Below are positions 11,726 to 22,433 of a DNA stretch of 64,000 nucleotides, one piece after another (the stretch's first letter is position 1; each line of letters starts with the position of its first letter). The notes beneath the pieces are model-generated. The model had not been told where the DNA came from, did no database searches, and saw nothing but the letters and a program-made list of their open reading frames with translations. The translations under genes and the position numbers were made by a program. The DNA lies in assembly GCA_963921795.1 (NCBI GenBank), contig OY997653.1:5663104-5727103 (forward strand), written 5' to 3'. Source of the DNA: Nannobrachium achirus. Taxonomy: Eukaryota; Chordata; Actinopteri; Myctophiformes; Myctophidae.

Positions 11726-12185
11726 CATGGGTTCCCAAACCTTTTTGTCTCAGGGCACCCCATAAATATATTTTTAATCCGAGGCACCCCTACATTATAA
11801 TTTTCACTCCCAGCACCTTATATTTATAGCACATCGTCATTGTCGGGTGGAAACCTTCTATGTTCGTTTTGTATTTATCATCTATAAAATGTACTAAACA
11901 GTGAAAACAGCAGATCTACAAGCACAGTGTGCTTGTAGATCGGCTGTTTTCACTAGTTTTGTGCGACAGAGGTTTCTGCCTGACAGTAATTATATTTTAG
12001 TGATTATGTTGGGAGGAAAACGTTGAGATAATAGCCATTTTGGTTAGAACTGACTGAAAATAACTGTGTACTTCAAGTTTAAAATGATACTAAATATTTT
12101 TTCAAATGTCCAAATAAATTCCAAATATTATCAAATGATCTCGCGGCACCCCAGGGTGCCCCGTCACCCACTTTGAAAACCCCTG
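11726..12185. mobile_element. non-autonomous hAT element with 8-bp target duplication
   Basis: The ends CATGGGTTCCCAAACC and GAAAACCCCTG are imperfect inverted repeats. GTCTATAC flanks both sides (11718-11725 and 12186-12193), the 8-bp duplication expected of hAT. The 460-bp interior is AT-rich and non-coding, and centred near it lies a nearly perfect palindrome (11901-11953) with the arm word GATCTACAAGCACA. It is inserted in angel2 intron 2. Confidence 0.85.
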
Positions 12186-12193
12186 GTCTATAC

Positions 12194-13020
12194 CATGATT
12201 CCCATAGCATGTAATTTAACACATGATGGTATTTCATTTATTATTTAACGCCTCAGTTGAAGTTGCACAACTGTTTTACACTCTCATCTATTTGCATTAA
12301 TATTTTACTAACTTGTTTCACAATTATTAATGGCATTTCTAATCCTAGATCTGTAGTTCTATTTCATTTCAAGGACCACCATGACTCTGATTTGGAACCA
12401 AATGCACCCGTCATTTATTTGTACACTTTCAAGCGTTACATTTGTAACCCTGAGGGTCCCTGGACCGACCCACTTTGAGAATCATTGTCCCATCCACCTG
12501 TTTCCGCAAGACTTTACTGTAGCATCATCTGCGGGACACTTCCGGTTAACAGCAGACATACAAGCTCTCGTCGCGTCGCAGATGCAACCGTTGTGAGCTT
12601 ATAGATCACTCTCGGCTGTGACGCCGGAAATGCCGCTCGCCTTCTGCGCAATGCACGATCGGACGTTGGAAAGTTGTGGATAGATTATTTTAACATTGCA
12701 CACTGGTATCAGATCGGTAGTTATCAATCGATATCGGGAAGGAAAAAAGGTAATGGTGCATCTCTAAACGTTATGGGTTCATGTTTAGCACCTCAGTTAA
12801 ATGAACACAGGATTCCGCAGTCTCGTTAGTTCTTTCCGTTACTGTGAGAGAACAGGTGAACTCAAACCGTAAAGCAAAGATGTAAGCCAATGACTGAAAA
12901 GGGTTGCTGTACTACATACAGCCAGCCAGTTGGAAAAAGAGTGAGGCTTTTGCTTTTTATGACCATTCATGTTTAAAGGAGTGGTTTTCCCAAAGAATTA
13001 CTTATGTTCTATCAAATGCA
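12194..13020. other. intronic sequence with hairpin copy
   Basis: angel2 intron 2. A hairpin-family copy lies at 12550-12609 (AGCAGACATACAAGCTC ... GTGAGCTTATAGATC). 'cactttgagaatcattg' near 12470 is a hAT-like end. No exon recognised. Confidence 0.5.
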
Positions 13021-13335
13021 CACCCAATGAAGCCTTTAACACATTTAGGCCTAGAATTATTGAATGCTTTAACCAGTGAAAAATAGCAGATCTACAAGCT
13101 CACAGCGCGGCACCTAGTGCCGCACTGCAAGCTTGTAGATCTACTATTTTTGAATACGTCGTGAAAATGTCTGCAAATCTTTGAATATATGTATTTTCAA
13201 AGCGAATGTTTGTAACTCAAATTTTGCTTCTGGGTGGTCCCTGGAACTAGATAATTTGAGATCCGTGGCCAAATAAATATCATGTTGGGGGTCCTTCACA
13301 TGAAAAGGTTTGAGAACCACTGACATAGTGGTCTC
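13021..13335. mobile_element. MER5-like hAT MITE with hairpin, copy 1
   Basis: It has the same order as 17346-17600: 'agaattattgaatgctttaa', hairpin (13080-13150), 'gtgaaaatgt.tgcaaatctt', 'ttgcttctggg', and an end 'gtttgagaaccactg', the complement of the classic hAT terminus CAGTGGTTCTCAAAC. The shared flank 'acatagt' after the end suggests that the two copies are part of a larger repeat. Non-coding. Confidence 0.7.
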
Positions 13336-13503
13336 TCAAGAACAGACTAACTGAGCTCCAGTTATGTGAAAAGGACCTTTTCTTTGACGATGGCTGGCCA
13401 GATTGCTGACATAGAAACATAGGTTTAAAAAAAAAAAACTTCAATTCAAAGGACAAAAGACACTTATAGAATCAGGTCAAAATTCTAATTTTCACGATTT
13501 TTC

Positions 13504-13565
13504 AAAAATAGCAGATCTACAAGCTCGCAGCGAGTGCCGCGCTGTGAGCTTGTATATCTGCTATT
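13504..13565. repeat. hairpin element (copy, reverse orientation)
   Basis: Arms AAAAATAGCAGATCTACAAG and CTTGTATATCTGCTATT. Its flanks match those of the 13.0 and 17.3 kb copies when reversed (tgctttaa on one side, 'cgtgaaaat' on the other), so it is the same MITE family inserted the other way round. Confidence 0.75.
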
Positions 13566-13854
13566 CAATAATTAAAGCATAAAATAATGATACACAATAA
13601 TGTGTACCCGTTCTGAATAGGTTCATGCAGTATTTGTTGCATTTCTGAGCCAATCATTTTATACCGTCTCCGGTAGGAGAGTCACTACTGATTCTCCTTC
13701 TGACCGATGATCCGGTCATCATATTATTGGCTTAGGAATGCGACAAAAACAGAAGAATCTCTAGTTCAATGTTGCTCACTGTAGATTTACTGTGCATATG
13801 ACACTGACACAATGTACGGTTAATGTAAACTATACAGTAATAGGCCATACTAGT

Positions 13855-14121
13855 AAGACACCTGAGGGTGACATGCGACCTCAGGGTGACATGCGACCTT
13901 GCCCTAAAGGGCGAGGTCGCGCCAATTCTTGACCATCTGGCCAACCACAGCGTTTCTCTGACGATTCTAGTTGTTGTCATTCTGGGGGGAGTTTGTTCAT
14001 GTTTTTGTGAGGGTATCAACCCTAGGAGACACGGGGAGAACATGCAAACTCCACACAGAAAGGCCCTATCGCCCACACCCTAGGTGGGGTTGGCGATAGG
14101 GCCTTTCTGTGTGGAGTTTGC
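13855..14121. mobile_element. repeat element A with 30-bp-arm hairpin
   Basis: Starts 'agtaagacacctgagggtg' and includes a direct repeat 'ctcagggtgacatgcgacct'. It ends in a perfect hairpin (14044-14121) whose arms begin GCAAACTCCACACAGAAAGG. A second copy lies inverted at 22951-23203. 'gagaacatgcaaactcca' is wording common in fish repeats. Non-coding. Confidence 0.7.
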
Positions 14122-14328
14122 CTAAACATGGAGATGTGGTACAGAATGACTCATATATGGGCATAAAAAGTATGTCATGTGACATCACTTCCTGTACAGA
14201 CAGTCAGACAGACAGACAGCCATTGACTCCGGCCTAACAATGGCTACTGTCTATGACGGTAGTCCCATATGACATGATGGACTGGACTATCTCCATATAT
14301 AGTGTTCTCCACAACTCCATGTTTAGGC
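14120..14328. mobile_element. repeat element B (MITE), copy 1
   Basis: Inverted ends GCCTAAACATGGAGATGTGG and CCACAACTCCATGTTTAGGC. The interior contains 'actcatatatgggcataaaa' and 'catgtgacatcacttcctg'. A second copy lies at 22763-22951 in the same orientation. It carries no frame. It lies in angel2 intron 2. Confidence 0.75.
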
Positions 14329-14559
14329 CAAACATGTTTTCTCCATTTCTCCATGTATAGGTCCAAATGCCCAACGTTGAGCTTGACAACGAAACGTTCT
14401 TAACACAGCCGCCCCCATATTTAGAAAATACTAGAAGTTCGGGCGGCCCAGCGTCTAGTCGGCGACCTGGCCAACTCGGAACAATGTAAATAGGGAATGA
14501 ATGCCCCGCCCTTTAATGCAAACCCCATTATACCTGTTTTCATAGGACCCGTTTTGACC

Positions 14560-15827
14560 ATCTGTCTGCCTGTGTCCATTTATGCCCATATATGGAGATA
14601 TCTGTATCTGTCTGTCTGTCTGTCGGTGTCCATTTTATGTCCATATATGGAGATCACTGCAGTTATAGTTCTGGGTCCATTTTATGCCCATATATGGAGA
14701 TATCTGTCTATCTGCGTCCATTTTATGCCCATATATGGAGTATCTGTCTGTGCCTCCAACTGTGTTGCAGACACAGTGCCGGTTCCCCCTTTAATGCAAA
14801 CCTCATTATACCTGTTGTCATAGGACCCGTTTTGAACATCTGTTTGCCTGTGTCCATTTATGCCCATATATGGAGATATCTGTATCTGTCTGTCTGCGTC
14901 CATTTTATGCCCATATATGGAGATCTTTGACCATCTGTTTGCCTCTGTCCATTTATGTCCATATATGGAGATATCTGTATCTGTCTGTCTGCAATCCATT
15001 TTATGCCCATATATGGGGGCATTCATTTTATGCCCATATATGGAGAACGCGCGTGCCTGTGGGACGAACGGTTCTCGAGATACGCGGATTACATACATAC
15101 ATACACAATCACAGAGATTTTTTGTTGACTCATATATGGGGGCATTCATTTTATGCCCATATATGGAGAACACGCGTGCCCGTGGGACGAACGGTTCTCG
15201 AGATACGCGGATTACATACATACATACACAATCACAGAGATTTTTTGTTGACTCATGTGGCGTACGTGATGTCAGAGCCTTTTATGAAGTGATGTCACAA
15301 TGAGTCAGAGCTTTCGCCGATTTCCTCCGGAACAGCCTGATGTCAACAATCAACCCCGCATAAGGAGATTCCGAACGTTTCGCGCCGGTTTATGTCCATA
15401 TATGGAGATATCTGTATCTGTCTGTCTGCAATCCATTTTATGCCCATATATGGGGGCATTCATTTTATGCCCATATATGGAGAACGCGCGTGCCCGTGGG
15501 ACGAACGGTTCTCGAGATACGCGGATTACATACATACATACACAATCACAGAGATTTTTTGTTGACTCATATATGGGGGCATTCATTTTATGCCCATATA
15601 TGGAGAACGCGTGTGCCCATGGGACGAACGGTTCTCGAGATACGCGGATTACATACATACATACACAATCACAGAGATTTTTTGTTGACTCATGTGGCGT
15701 ACATGATGTCAGAGCCTTTTATGAAGTGATGTCACAATGAGTCAGAGCTTTCGCCGATTTCCTCCGGAACAGCCTGATGTCAACAATCAACCCCGCATAA
15801 GGAGATTCCGAACGTTTCGCGCCGGTT
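14560..15827. repeat. tandem array rich in CCATATATGG, with a 437-bp duplication
   Basis: Units of 'ttatgcccatatatggagat' plus CTGT words repeat irregularly from 14580. From 14954 the array becomes a 437-bp block (14954-15390) copied again at 15391-15827 with only a few differences. Each block contains a 123-bp internal tandem duplication (CCATATATGG at 15034 and 15157; 15469 and 15594). Fourteen perfect CCATATATGG palindromes lie between 14586 and 15603. Long frames on both strands arise from the periodicity and are not genes. It lies in angel2 intron 2, ending about 190 bp from exon 2. Confidence 0.85.
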
Positions 15828-16020
15828 CGGGAAAACCGCGCGTCGGGACAGAGATTTGTCGCATTTATAGATAGATGTTAAATTCTAAGAACGTTTCGAG
15901 TACCGGTTTGATAACAATTATTATTTATTCTTGAAGGTGTATACTGTATCTGTGTATGTATTTGTCCTGTGTTTCATACTGCAGTACTGCTTTTAACAAA
16001 GTAAACTAAACTAAACTCAC

Positions 16021-17320
16021 ATCTGCATCGTAATGGCGGATCTCAGCCAGCAGGTTGGGCAGCCTGTACTCCCAGGGCAGCAGCGCAGGGTGACAGTGTC
16101 TATAGAGGTAGTAGTTGTCACGCAGCAGGTCCTGAGACAGGATGTTGTAGGACAGCACCGTGAAGTCAAAGGGAGTGACCCCTGGACGTCCCTTGCTGGC
16201 AGGGAGGACGTTCCAGTTCCTCTGCAGGGCTAAAGGGAACCAGGGGTCAGGGCGGGTGTGAGTTGGTCTGGGTGCGTAGGGTGGGGGCCGCCGCCAGGGA
16301 CAGCCCCCTTGCTCTTGTCCATCCGGCACATTGCTCCCCCTGGCCGCCCCATCCTTGAACCAGGGGTTGGGCTTGTGGCCGCTGGGCGTGGGGCCGGGCG
16401 TAGGGCCGGGCTCCGGCGCGCCGCGGGGCTTTTGCTCCGAGGAATGGGTCCTGGACGCCGGGGGCTGCTGCGAGTCCCACAGCTGGCTCCAGGCGGACTT
16501 CCTCGGGCGGGGCGCTCCGTCTGATTTGGCGTTTTTCGGAGCGAAACTCGTAGCTCCGTCTTTCTGCCCCGAGTGAGGCCTCGGGTTCTTGCCACCGTCT
16601 CTAGTCCTGTCTTTGTCTTTATCTCTGCACTCTTCTTTATCTCTGCCCTTTATTCTAGCGCTGCTGTTTTTTCTTTTCCCCACCGTCTCCCAGACCCGGT
16701 CCAGCTGGTCCCCAACGCCCGCCTCGTCCCTGCGTCGGGGGGCGCCGGTCACGCTCGGATCAGGCCGGTGATGATGGTGGCCCCCCTTACTCGGGCTTCC
16801 CTCTGGAGTTCTGCCTGCCGAATCTCCCCTGGTCGTACGATGTCCTTCTCTCTCCTTTTCATTCGCGCCCGGACTCCTCTTGTCATCCTCCGTACTCCTC
16901 CTCCGCTTGTACGGCGGGCCTCGGTCCGCGCCGTCCATGAGGAGGCCGGCGGACGCGTGGAGGCCAGAGCGCGGGACGGAACCGGCGAGCGGGTTGGCGG
17001 CGGCGGACCAGGAAGGACGAAGAACGCCACGGGTACGACTAGCCGCGAAGACACCGCCGGGGCCAACGTTTTGATCTCGCTCTCTCAGCTGGGGGCACGG
17101 GCGGGACGCCCTAACGGGGTGGGAGCGGCGGGGTGCTCGGTGGGAGGGAGGGAGGGGGGGAGGAGGCCCGGGCCACCATGGAGGGACAGGGAGGTGGTGG
17201 TGGCGGGTGGAGGAGCAGGCGGTGCTCCTACAGCCGGCTCTGAGGAGGACCGGCCGGCTCTGGGAGAGGGGGAGGAAGGAGGAGCCCGCGGAACTCAGCC
17301 GGCGCAGGAACATGTGTGGG
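16021..17320 (-). CDS. angel2: angel2, large 5' coding exon
   Basis: Minus-strand exon. The acceptor TTTTCCTTCCAG lies above 17320, the start ATG is at 17311-17313, and the exon ends after codon 431 with donor GTGAGT (16015-16020). The N-terminal 370 residues are Arg/Pro/Ser-rich and disordered, much longer than in mammalian ANGEL2. MDGADRGPPYKRRRSTED corresponds to a short motif of mammalian ANGEL2 upstream of the catalytic domain. FDFTVLSYNILSQDLLRDNY then LYRHCHPALLPWEYRLPNLL opens the CCR4-type nuclease/phosphatase domain and includes its metal-binding Asn. It joins the exon at 11504-11573 in phase 0. Exon 1 is probably untranslated and was not located. The GC content is far above that of the surroundings. 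ANGEL1 is less likely because the SQDLL/HYDAD wording fits ANGEL2. Confidence 0.9.
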
Positions 17321-17345
17321 CTGGAAGGAAAAGGAGTGGAATTTA

Positions 17346-17610
17346 GGCTTAGAATTATTGAATGCTTTAACCAGTGAAAAATAGCAGATATACAAGCTCG
17401 CAGCGTGGCACTGCTGCGAGCTTGTAGATCTGCTATTTTTGAAAAAGTTGTGAAAATGTGTGCAAATCTTTGAATATATGTATTTTCAAAGCGAACATTT
17501 GTAACTCAAACTTTGCTTCTGGGGGTGGTCCCTGGAACTAAATATTTTGAGATGGGGGTCCTTCACATGAAAATGTTTGAGCACCACTGACATAGTCTCT
17601 CAAAAACAGA
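17346..17610. mobile_element. MER5-like hAT MITE with hairpin, copy 2
   Basis: Nearly the same sequence as 13021-13335, with the hairpin at 17377-17440. It begins about 25 bp upstream of the angel2 exon 2 acceptor, so it lies in intron 1 next to the branch-point region. 17611-18134 beyond it is unannotated apart from a copy of the phrase 'agggagtcttactggtat' (17960-17980), also seen twice near 62.2-62.4 kb. Confidence 0.7.
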
Positions 17611-18134
17611 CAGTCAGTCTGTCCATCACGTCACACTTTTGCCCCCCACACTCCGTTGGCCCTATCCATGCCAAACTTTGCACACACACACTCCTTGGAT
17701 GGCAAATCACAACCTCCGCCCCTGATTTCTCACATGGCCCTCTTCTAGCGCCACTATGAGGCCGATTTTTTGCAAAACACATTTCTGGACACTGCTCCTA
17801 CAGGTTTTGGCCTAAAATCACGCAAAGCGGTACACAGTATCTCTAAAGTCATGTCATCATGGATGACATGATCTGTCCCATTACCCATATTCCCTCCTGA
17901 TTGGCTACGATTGCCTTCTAAAGTTTGTGTATGCGACGTGACGGTCGCTTAATCTCCCGATTAGGGAGTCTTACTGGTATTATACAGTGATGTATTGGTC
18001 CGGTCACGCGTGTAGACGCCGTCCCATATCTTTTCTGAGCAGCATCACGCCTCTCACGCGCACCGATGCAAAACAACCTCCAAGTTCACACCTCGACAAC
18101 GTTTACAAAAGCTGCAGTGTCACGACAGGGTGAT

Positions 18135-18423
18135 TTAAAGGGGTACTGTCACCTAACAGGGTTGAGGGGCAGATTACACTGTGACATGAGCTTCTCTGAA
18201 AACGGTCTGAAACAGTCTGAAGCTCATGTCACAGTGTAATCTGCCCCTCGCCCCCAACAACAGCTGACCAGTACAGTAAGTAGTCATACAGTCAAGCTAT
18301 ACAGACAATTAATTTGATTGGCTTATAATTGTGCATGCCCACAATAACAAAAAAATGTTAACTTGTGTTTTTAAGATGATTCTTAAAGTGACAGTAACCC
18401 TTTAGGTGGCAGGCCCCCTTTAA
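18135..18423. mobile_element. piggyBac-like MITE with TTAA ends
   Basis: TTAA at 18135-18138 and 18420-18423 flank ends AGGGGTACTGTCACCTAA and (reversed) AGGGGGCCTGCCACCTAA. The interior has a perfect 31-bp-arm hairpin at about 18164-18248 (arm start GAGGGGCAGATTACACTGTG). The family recurs, with an insertion, at 56408-57786 (shared 'aattaatttgattggctta'). Confidence 0.65.
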
Positions 18424-19587
18424 CAAAGGAACGAGCCTGTATGCATATATCAATAGACCATTGTCTGACATGTAGAGTAGGTGTTAAGCTACGTGCGTGT
18501 GACGTCATTAAAATTACGCACCCCCCAAACAAAATCACCAATGCAACACTGCAGCAAGGGTTCTTAAACCTTTAAGGCTGCGTGACCCCCCACAAATATT
18601 ATCATGATTGAACTGGGGACCCCCCAAAATTTGAACCCACCCTGACAGGCACTTGCAGGCATTACATTTAGTTGTACTCGGTTCCACAGATAAATATTAT
18701 GAAGAAAGAAAAAATAAAGAACATTTTTCAAATTAGAAATATCAACATTTGGCCAATTTGGCATTTAAGCCCTTAAATTGTCACTTTAGTGACAGATAAT
18801 AATAGATAAATAAATGTAGTGTGCAGATACTACCCTGTATACACTACTGTATGTTGTTTTGTTTACAGTTGAGTGAGAAAACAATGTTGCATATTATTAA
18901 GATAATCAATGAGAAAAACAATTGGGGACCCCCCTGTTAGACCAACAATGCTGATGAATGAATGACTCCACAGCACATTTTGCTGGCTGAGCAACTTTTG
19001 GGAAACCAACTGGCTGACAGCGAATTGCATGTTTACTACGCGCTTACTACCAGTTAGCAAAGTTAGCTAAGGGTAGCCTAATATCCGTTTAACTGTCATT
19101 TTGTCCGTTAAACTCCTTTAGTATTACTTACTTCCCACCAGTGTTGTAAGAGGCATGTCTTATACCTCGCTGCTCATACATAGCATGTTGAATATTAACA
19201 TGACGGCGCTTTGAATTGTTTATATTCCACACGATCAACCTAAAGAGGCAAATGTGCGTCGCCAAAATAACACGACACACTGACAGAACGTTGGTGAGCG
19301 AGCGACGCGATTGGCTGTTAGGGATTTGTAGTTTTGTCGTGCACAACGGAACGAAATGAATCGGGGAGAAAACTACATTTCGGCGCAAGCGAAATAATGG
19401 TCCGTGTGGAAACGTAGCCCCACGGTGGCTTATGTAATGCAACAAGCACCGAGGACTAAACAAAAATGTCACGCAATGTTTACCTTGTTGTTAATGAATT
19501 ATGAGTGAATTATGGAGCACCTTAAAACGCCATCTCGTTGTTTTGACTTTCTCACGAACCAACAAGGGAAAAGGTCATTGCCTTCCT
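18424..19587. other. no gene recognised
   Basis: Contains 'ttcttaaacctttaaggctg', typical of the start of a fish hAT MITE, near 18560. A CpG-richer stretch at about 19250-19450 with a CCAAT box (reverse, 'gattggctg') could be promoter-like for angel2, but nothing decisive is seen. Confidence 0.35.
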
Positions 19588-20130
19588 TGGCTTCCACGAG
19601 CCCTGAAACGACGACCGTCATGGATGGGGATTCACCTCGGATGGAGGACGCGAATTGAACAGCGTCTACAAACTACACAAACATTCACATTTCACAAACA
19701 AAGTGTTGAATAAAGTCACAACCCATTGTAAATCTTGGCCGGCATTGTGTTCTTTAATAAGAAGCCTTTTTATCCGATATCTTTCTGTTTTCCCATGCAT
19801 TTCCGGACCCATTTTTGCCACGCCCACATCTCAGTGTTCAATAGATGGCGTTTGTGCGCATGGGGAACGCCAGGAAATGCATGGGAAAACAGAACAATAT
19901 CGGTTAAAAAAAGGCTTCTTATTAAAGAACACAATGCCGGCCAACATTTATACAATACCGGCCAAGATTCACAATGCGTTGTGACTTTATTAAGCACTTT
20001 GTTTGTGAAATTTGAATGTTTGTGTAGTTTGTAGACGCTGTTCAATTCGCGTCCTCCAGCCGAGGTGAATCCTCATCCATGACGGTCGCTCGTACGTCAT
20101 GGTATCAGCGACCGTCATGTTTCAGGGCTA
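19588..20130. repeat. large inverted duplication (palindrome)
   Basis: The arm at about 19588-19802 is repeated in reverse complement at about 19870-20130; shared words include 'ggacgcgaattgaacagcgt', 'gtttgtagacgctg' and 'cccatgcatttcc'. The right arm carries an extra partial copy of 'ttggccgg..attgt'. About 70 bp separate the arms. Similar short frames (starting MNSVYKLHKHS) therefore occur on both strands, but they match no known family and are probably by-products of the symmetry. Confidence 0.85.
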
Positions 20131-20641
20131 TGCTTCCACACTTACCATAAGAGCGACCCTCCCTCAACACAGCCGGGGCAGAACAGCGTTTTTAAAGCCG
20201 AAAACATCCGAGCTGAAACATGATGTCCGCTATTCCATCAAGTTAAGGTTGTTGTTATCACTGTGACGAGGTTGATTGTTTGATCATCAGCCATGTGTGA
20301 GTGTAGGAGTGTCCGATGGGTTCTGATTCTGAATCTTTCATGTGCCATCAGTCTCTCTCCACTGGCAGAGCTGGGTTACAGTCACAGTGACAGGAGGACC
20401 GAGCAGCATCTCTCGCGTTCCATTGGCTAGAGTCCAATCAATGTCATACAACATTTATTACACGTTTTTACACGTTACACATTGTTTTTATCGCTCTGAT
20501 CTTTGGACACTGCACTTTTAGGTTGTGTTAGTAGTTTTTTTTTGTTTTTTTTGTATTTCTGCTTGTGTTTGACATGATGTTGAGATACGTGTTGCACTAA
20601 CTAGCATTGACTATGGTCACTTTGATTTGGGCACTGTATTA
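20131..20641. other. no gene recognised
   Basis: Mixed intergenic sequence; no frame with similarity and no clear repeat boundary. Confidence 0.4.
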
Positions 20642-21564
20642 CAGATCCTTCTCATAAAATTAGAATATTGTGTAAAAGTTCATTTTCTTCTGTAATATAA
20701 TTATTATTTTTAAACTTTCATATATTTTAGGTTAATTGTGCATGCAGTGAAATATTCAAAGGCTTTTTTGTTAAAATTTTGATTTCTATTGCATACAACT
20801 CATGAAAATCAAAAAAATCCATATCTCAAAATATTAGAATATTCCACAACCACTCAAAAGAAGGATTTATAATACAGAATGTCAAACTTCTGAAAGGTTA
20901 TGTTAATGTATGCACTCAGTACTTGCTACAGAATACTTTTGAGTTTTGAACAAATGTCTTCATCGATGGGGCATGAAGGTGATCAACCTGTGGTACTGCT
21001 GAGGTGTTATGGAAGCCCAGGTTTGCTTTGAGAGGCCTTAAGCTCATCTGTGTGGTTGAGTCTGGTGTCTCTCAGCTTCATCTTGACAATGCAACACAGA
21101 TTCTCTGTGGGGTTCAGGTCAGGCCTGTTGGCTGGTCAGTTAAGCCCAGTAATACCATGGTCAGTACACCAGTTACTAGTAGTTTTGGCTCTGTGGGAAG
21201 GTGCCAAGTGCTTTTGGCTAAAGGAAATGATGAATCTCCATAAAGCTTGTCAACCCACGGAAGCACAAAGTGCTCCAAAACTTTCAGATAGATAGGTGCA
21301 CAAATTAACATAACCTTTCAGACGTTTGACATTTCTGTATTATAAATCCTTCTTTTGAGTGGTTGTGTGGAATATTCTAATATTTTGAGATATGGATTTT
21401 CATGAGTTGTATGCCATAAAGATCAACATTTTAACAAAAAAAGCTTTTGAATGTTTCACTGCATGCACAGCGAACCTAAAATATATGAAAGTTTAGAAAT
21501 AATAATGATATTACAGAAGAAAATGAACTTTTACACAATATTCTAATTTTACGAGAAGGATCTG
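20642..21564 (-). mobile_element. Tc1/mariner relic with long inverted repeats
   Basis: Flanked by TA (20640-20641, 21565-21566). The ends CAGATCCTTCTCATAAAATT and (reversed) CAGATCCTTCTCGTAAAATT begin inverted repeats over 200 bp long. On the minus strand 21000-21130 reads NRPDLNPTENLCCIVKMKLR followed by DTRLNHTDELKAS, the C-terminal catalytic motif (PDLNPIENLW) of Tc1/mariner transposases. Most of the transposase is deleted, so it cannot move itself. Confidence 0.85.
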
Positions 21565-21566
21565 TA

Positions 21567-22148
21567 TTTATATATATATATTATTCGTTCCCTTTCTTGA
21601 TGTACCTTGCTCGTACTGTTCTTACTGTACTCTGTACTCCTGTACTCTGTTCTTGTTTTTTTCTTTTTTTCTTTTTCATACTTCTCTGTAACGTTGTAAA
21701 TAACCTTATACTGCTGTGCTGCCTCTGGGTAACTGATTTTCCCTCTTGGGATAATGCACCAGACAACGCCATCAGACTCATGTCACTATATGACTCAGTA
21801 TGGCTGTTATTATAAGGAGTTCTCAAATGCAGCTACACCCAAATATGGAGTGTGTTGTCCAATCACATTGTGTCGTCATTGCATCAGGCGCAAACAAATC
21901 AGTCAGCTCCATTATGGGCATAAAAGGGGACAATGACTGACAGATACAGAGATATCCATATGAGCATATCGGTCGGATCAGCGACGTATAGTATGTGTGA
22001 GGGACACATAGCTGACCGAATATTTATTAAAGTACCATGTTTTTGTTGAATAGCCTACAGAAGTTAAAGATACTAAGAGTTAGATCAGATCAGCAGCAGA
22101 ACGTGACCCGGTTTGGTGGTTGTCGGCTCTCTACAGTACCAAGACAAC
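21567..22148 (+). promoter_or_regulatory. timm10 upstream region and possible 5'-UTR splice acceptor
   Basis: AT-rich upstream sequence, then CTCTCTACAG at 22127-22136, a good acceptor 12 bp before the timm10 ATG, suggesting a 5'-UTR intron. No TATA box at a convincing distance. Promoter position is unproven. Confidence 0.35.
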
Positions 22149-22415
22149 ATGGATCCCATGAAAGCACAGCAGTTGGCGGCGGAGTTGGAAGTAGAGATGA
22201 TGGCCGATATGTACAATAGGATGACCAATGCGTGCCACAGGAAATGTGTTCCCCCGCACTACAAGGAGGCAGAGCTGACGAAGGGCGAGTCTGTGTGCCT
22301 GGACCGCTGTGTGGCCAAGTACCTGGACCTGCACGAGAGGCTGGGGCGCAAACTGACCGAGCTGTCCGTCCAGGACGAGGAGATGATGAGGAAGGCAGCT
22401 GTGGGCAGTGGCTAG
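22149..22415 (+). CDS. timm10: mitochondrial import inner membrane translocase subunit Tim10
   Basis: An 88-residue open frame from ATG 22149 to TAG 22413-22415. Tim10 is a small chaperone of the mitochondrial intermembrane space that, with Tim9, forms a hexamer guiding hydrophobic carrier proteins to the TIM22 inner-membrane translocase. It has the twin CX3C motif C29-C33 and C50-C54 with 16 residues between (ACHRKC and SVCLDRC), and the start [20 protein letters not shown] is almost identical to other vertebrates. The length is normal (about 90). The coding sequence is uninterrupted. The first in-frame ATG with flanking ACAACATGG was chosen; an upstream in-frame codon would add unconserved residues. 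The 3' UTR runs into an antisense rDNA fragment 18 bp after the stop. TIM9 and TIM13 paralogues are excluded by the conserved N-terminus. Confidence 0.95.
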   Translation: MDPMKAQQLAAELEVEMMADMYNRMTNACHRKCVPPHYKEAELTKGESVCLDRCVAKYLDLHERLGRKLTELSVQDEEMMRKAAVGSG

Positions 22416-22433
22416 AGTCTGAGGGAGGTGGGG

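Noticed and set aside
14497-15740. Several frames over 100 codons on both strands (YMEIS-type repeats)
   Set aside because: Created by the tandem array period; no similarity to proteins, and both strands are equally open.
16033-17346. Plus-strand frames opposite angel2 exon 2
   Set aside because: Shadows of a GC-rich coding exon; no domain or conserved motif.
19655-20045. Similar peptides on both strands (MNSVYKLHKHS...)
   Set aside because: As genes: explained by the inverted duplication; no conservation known.
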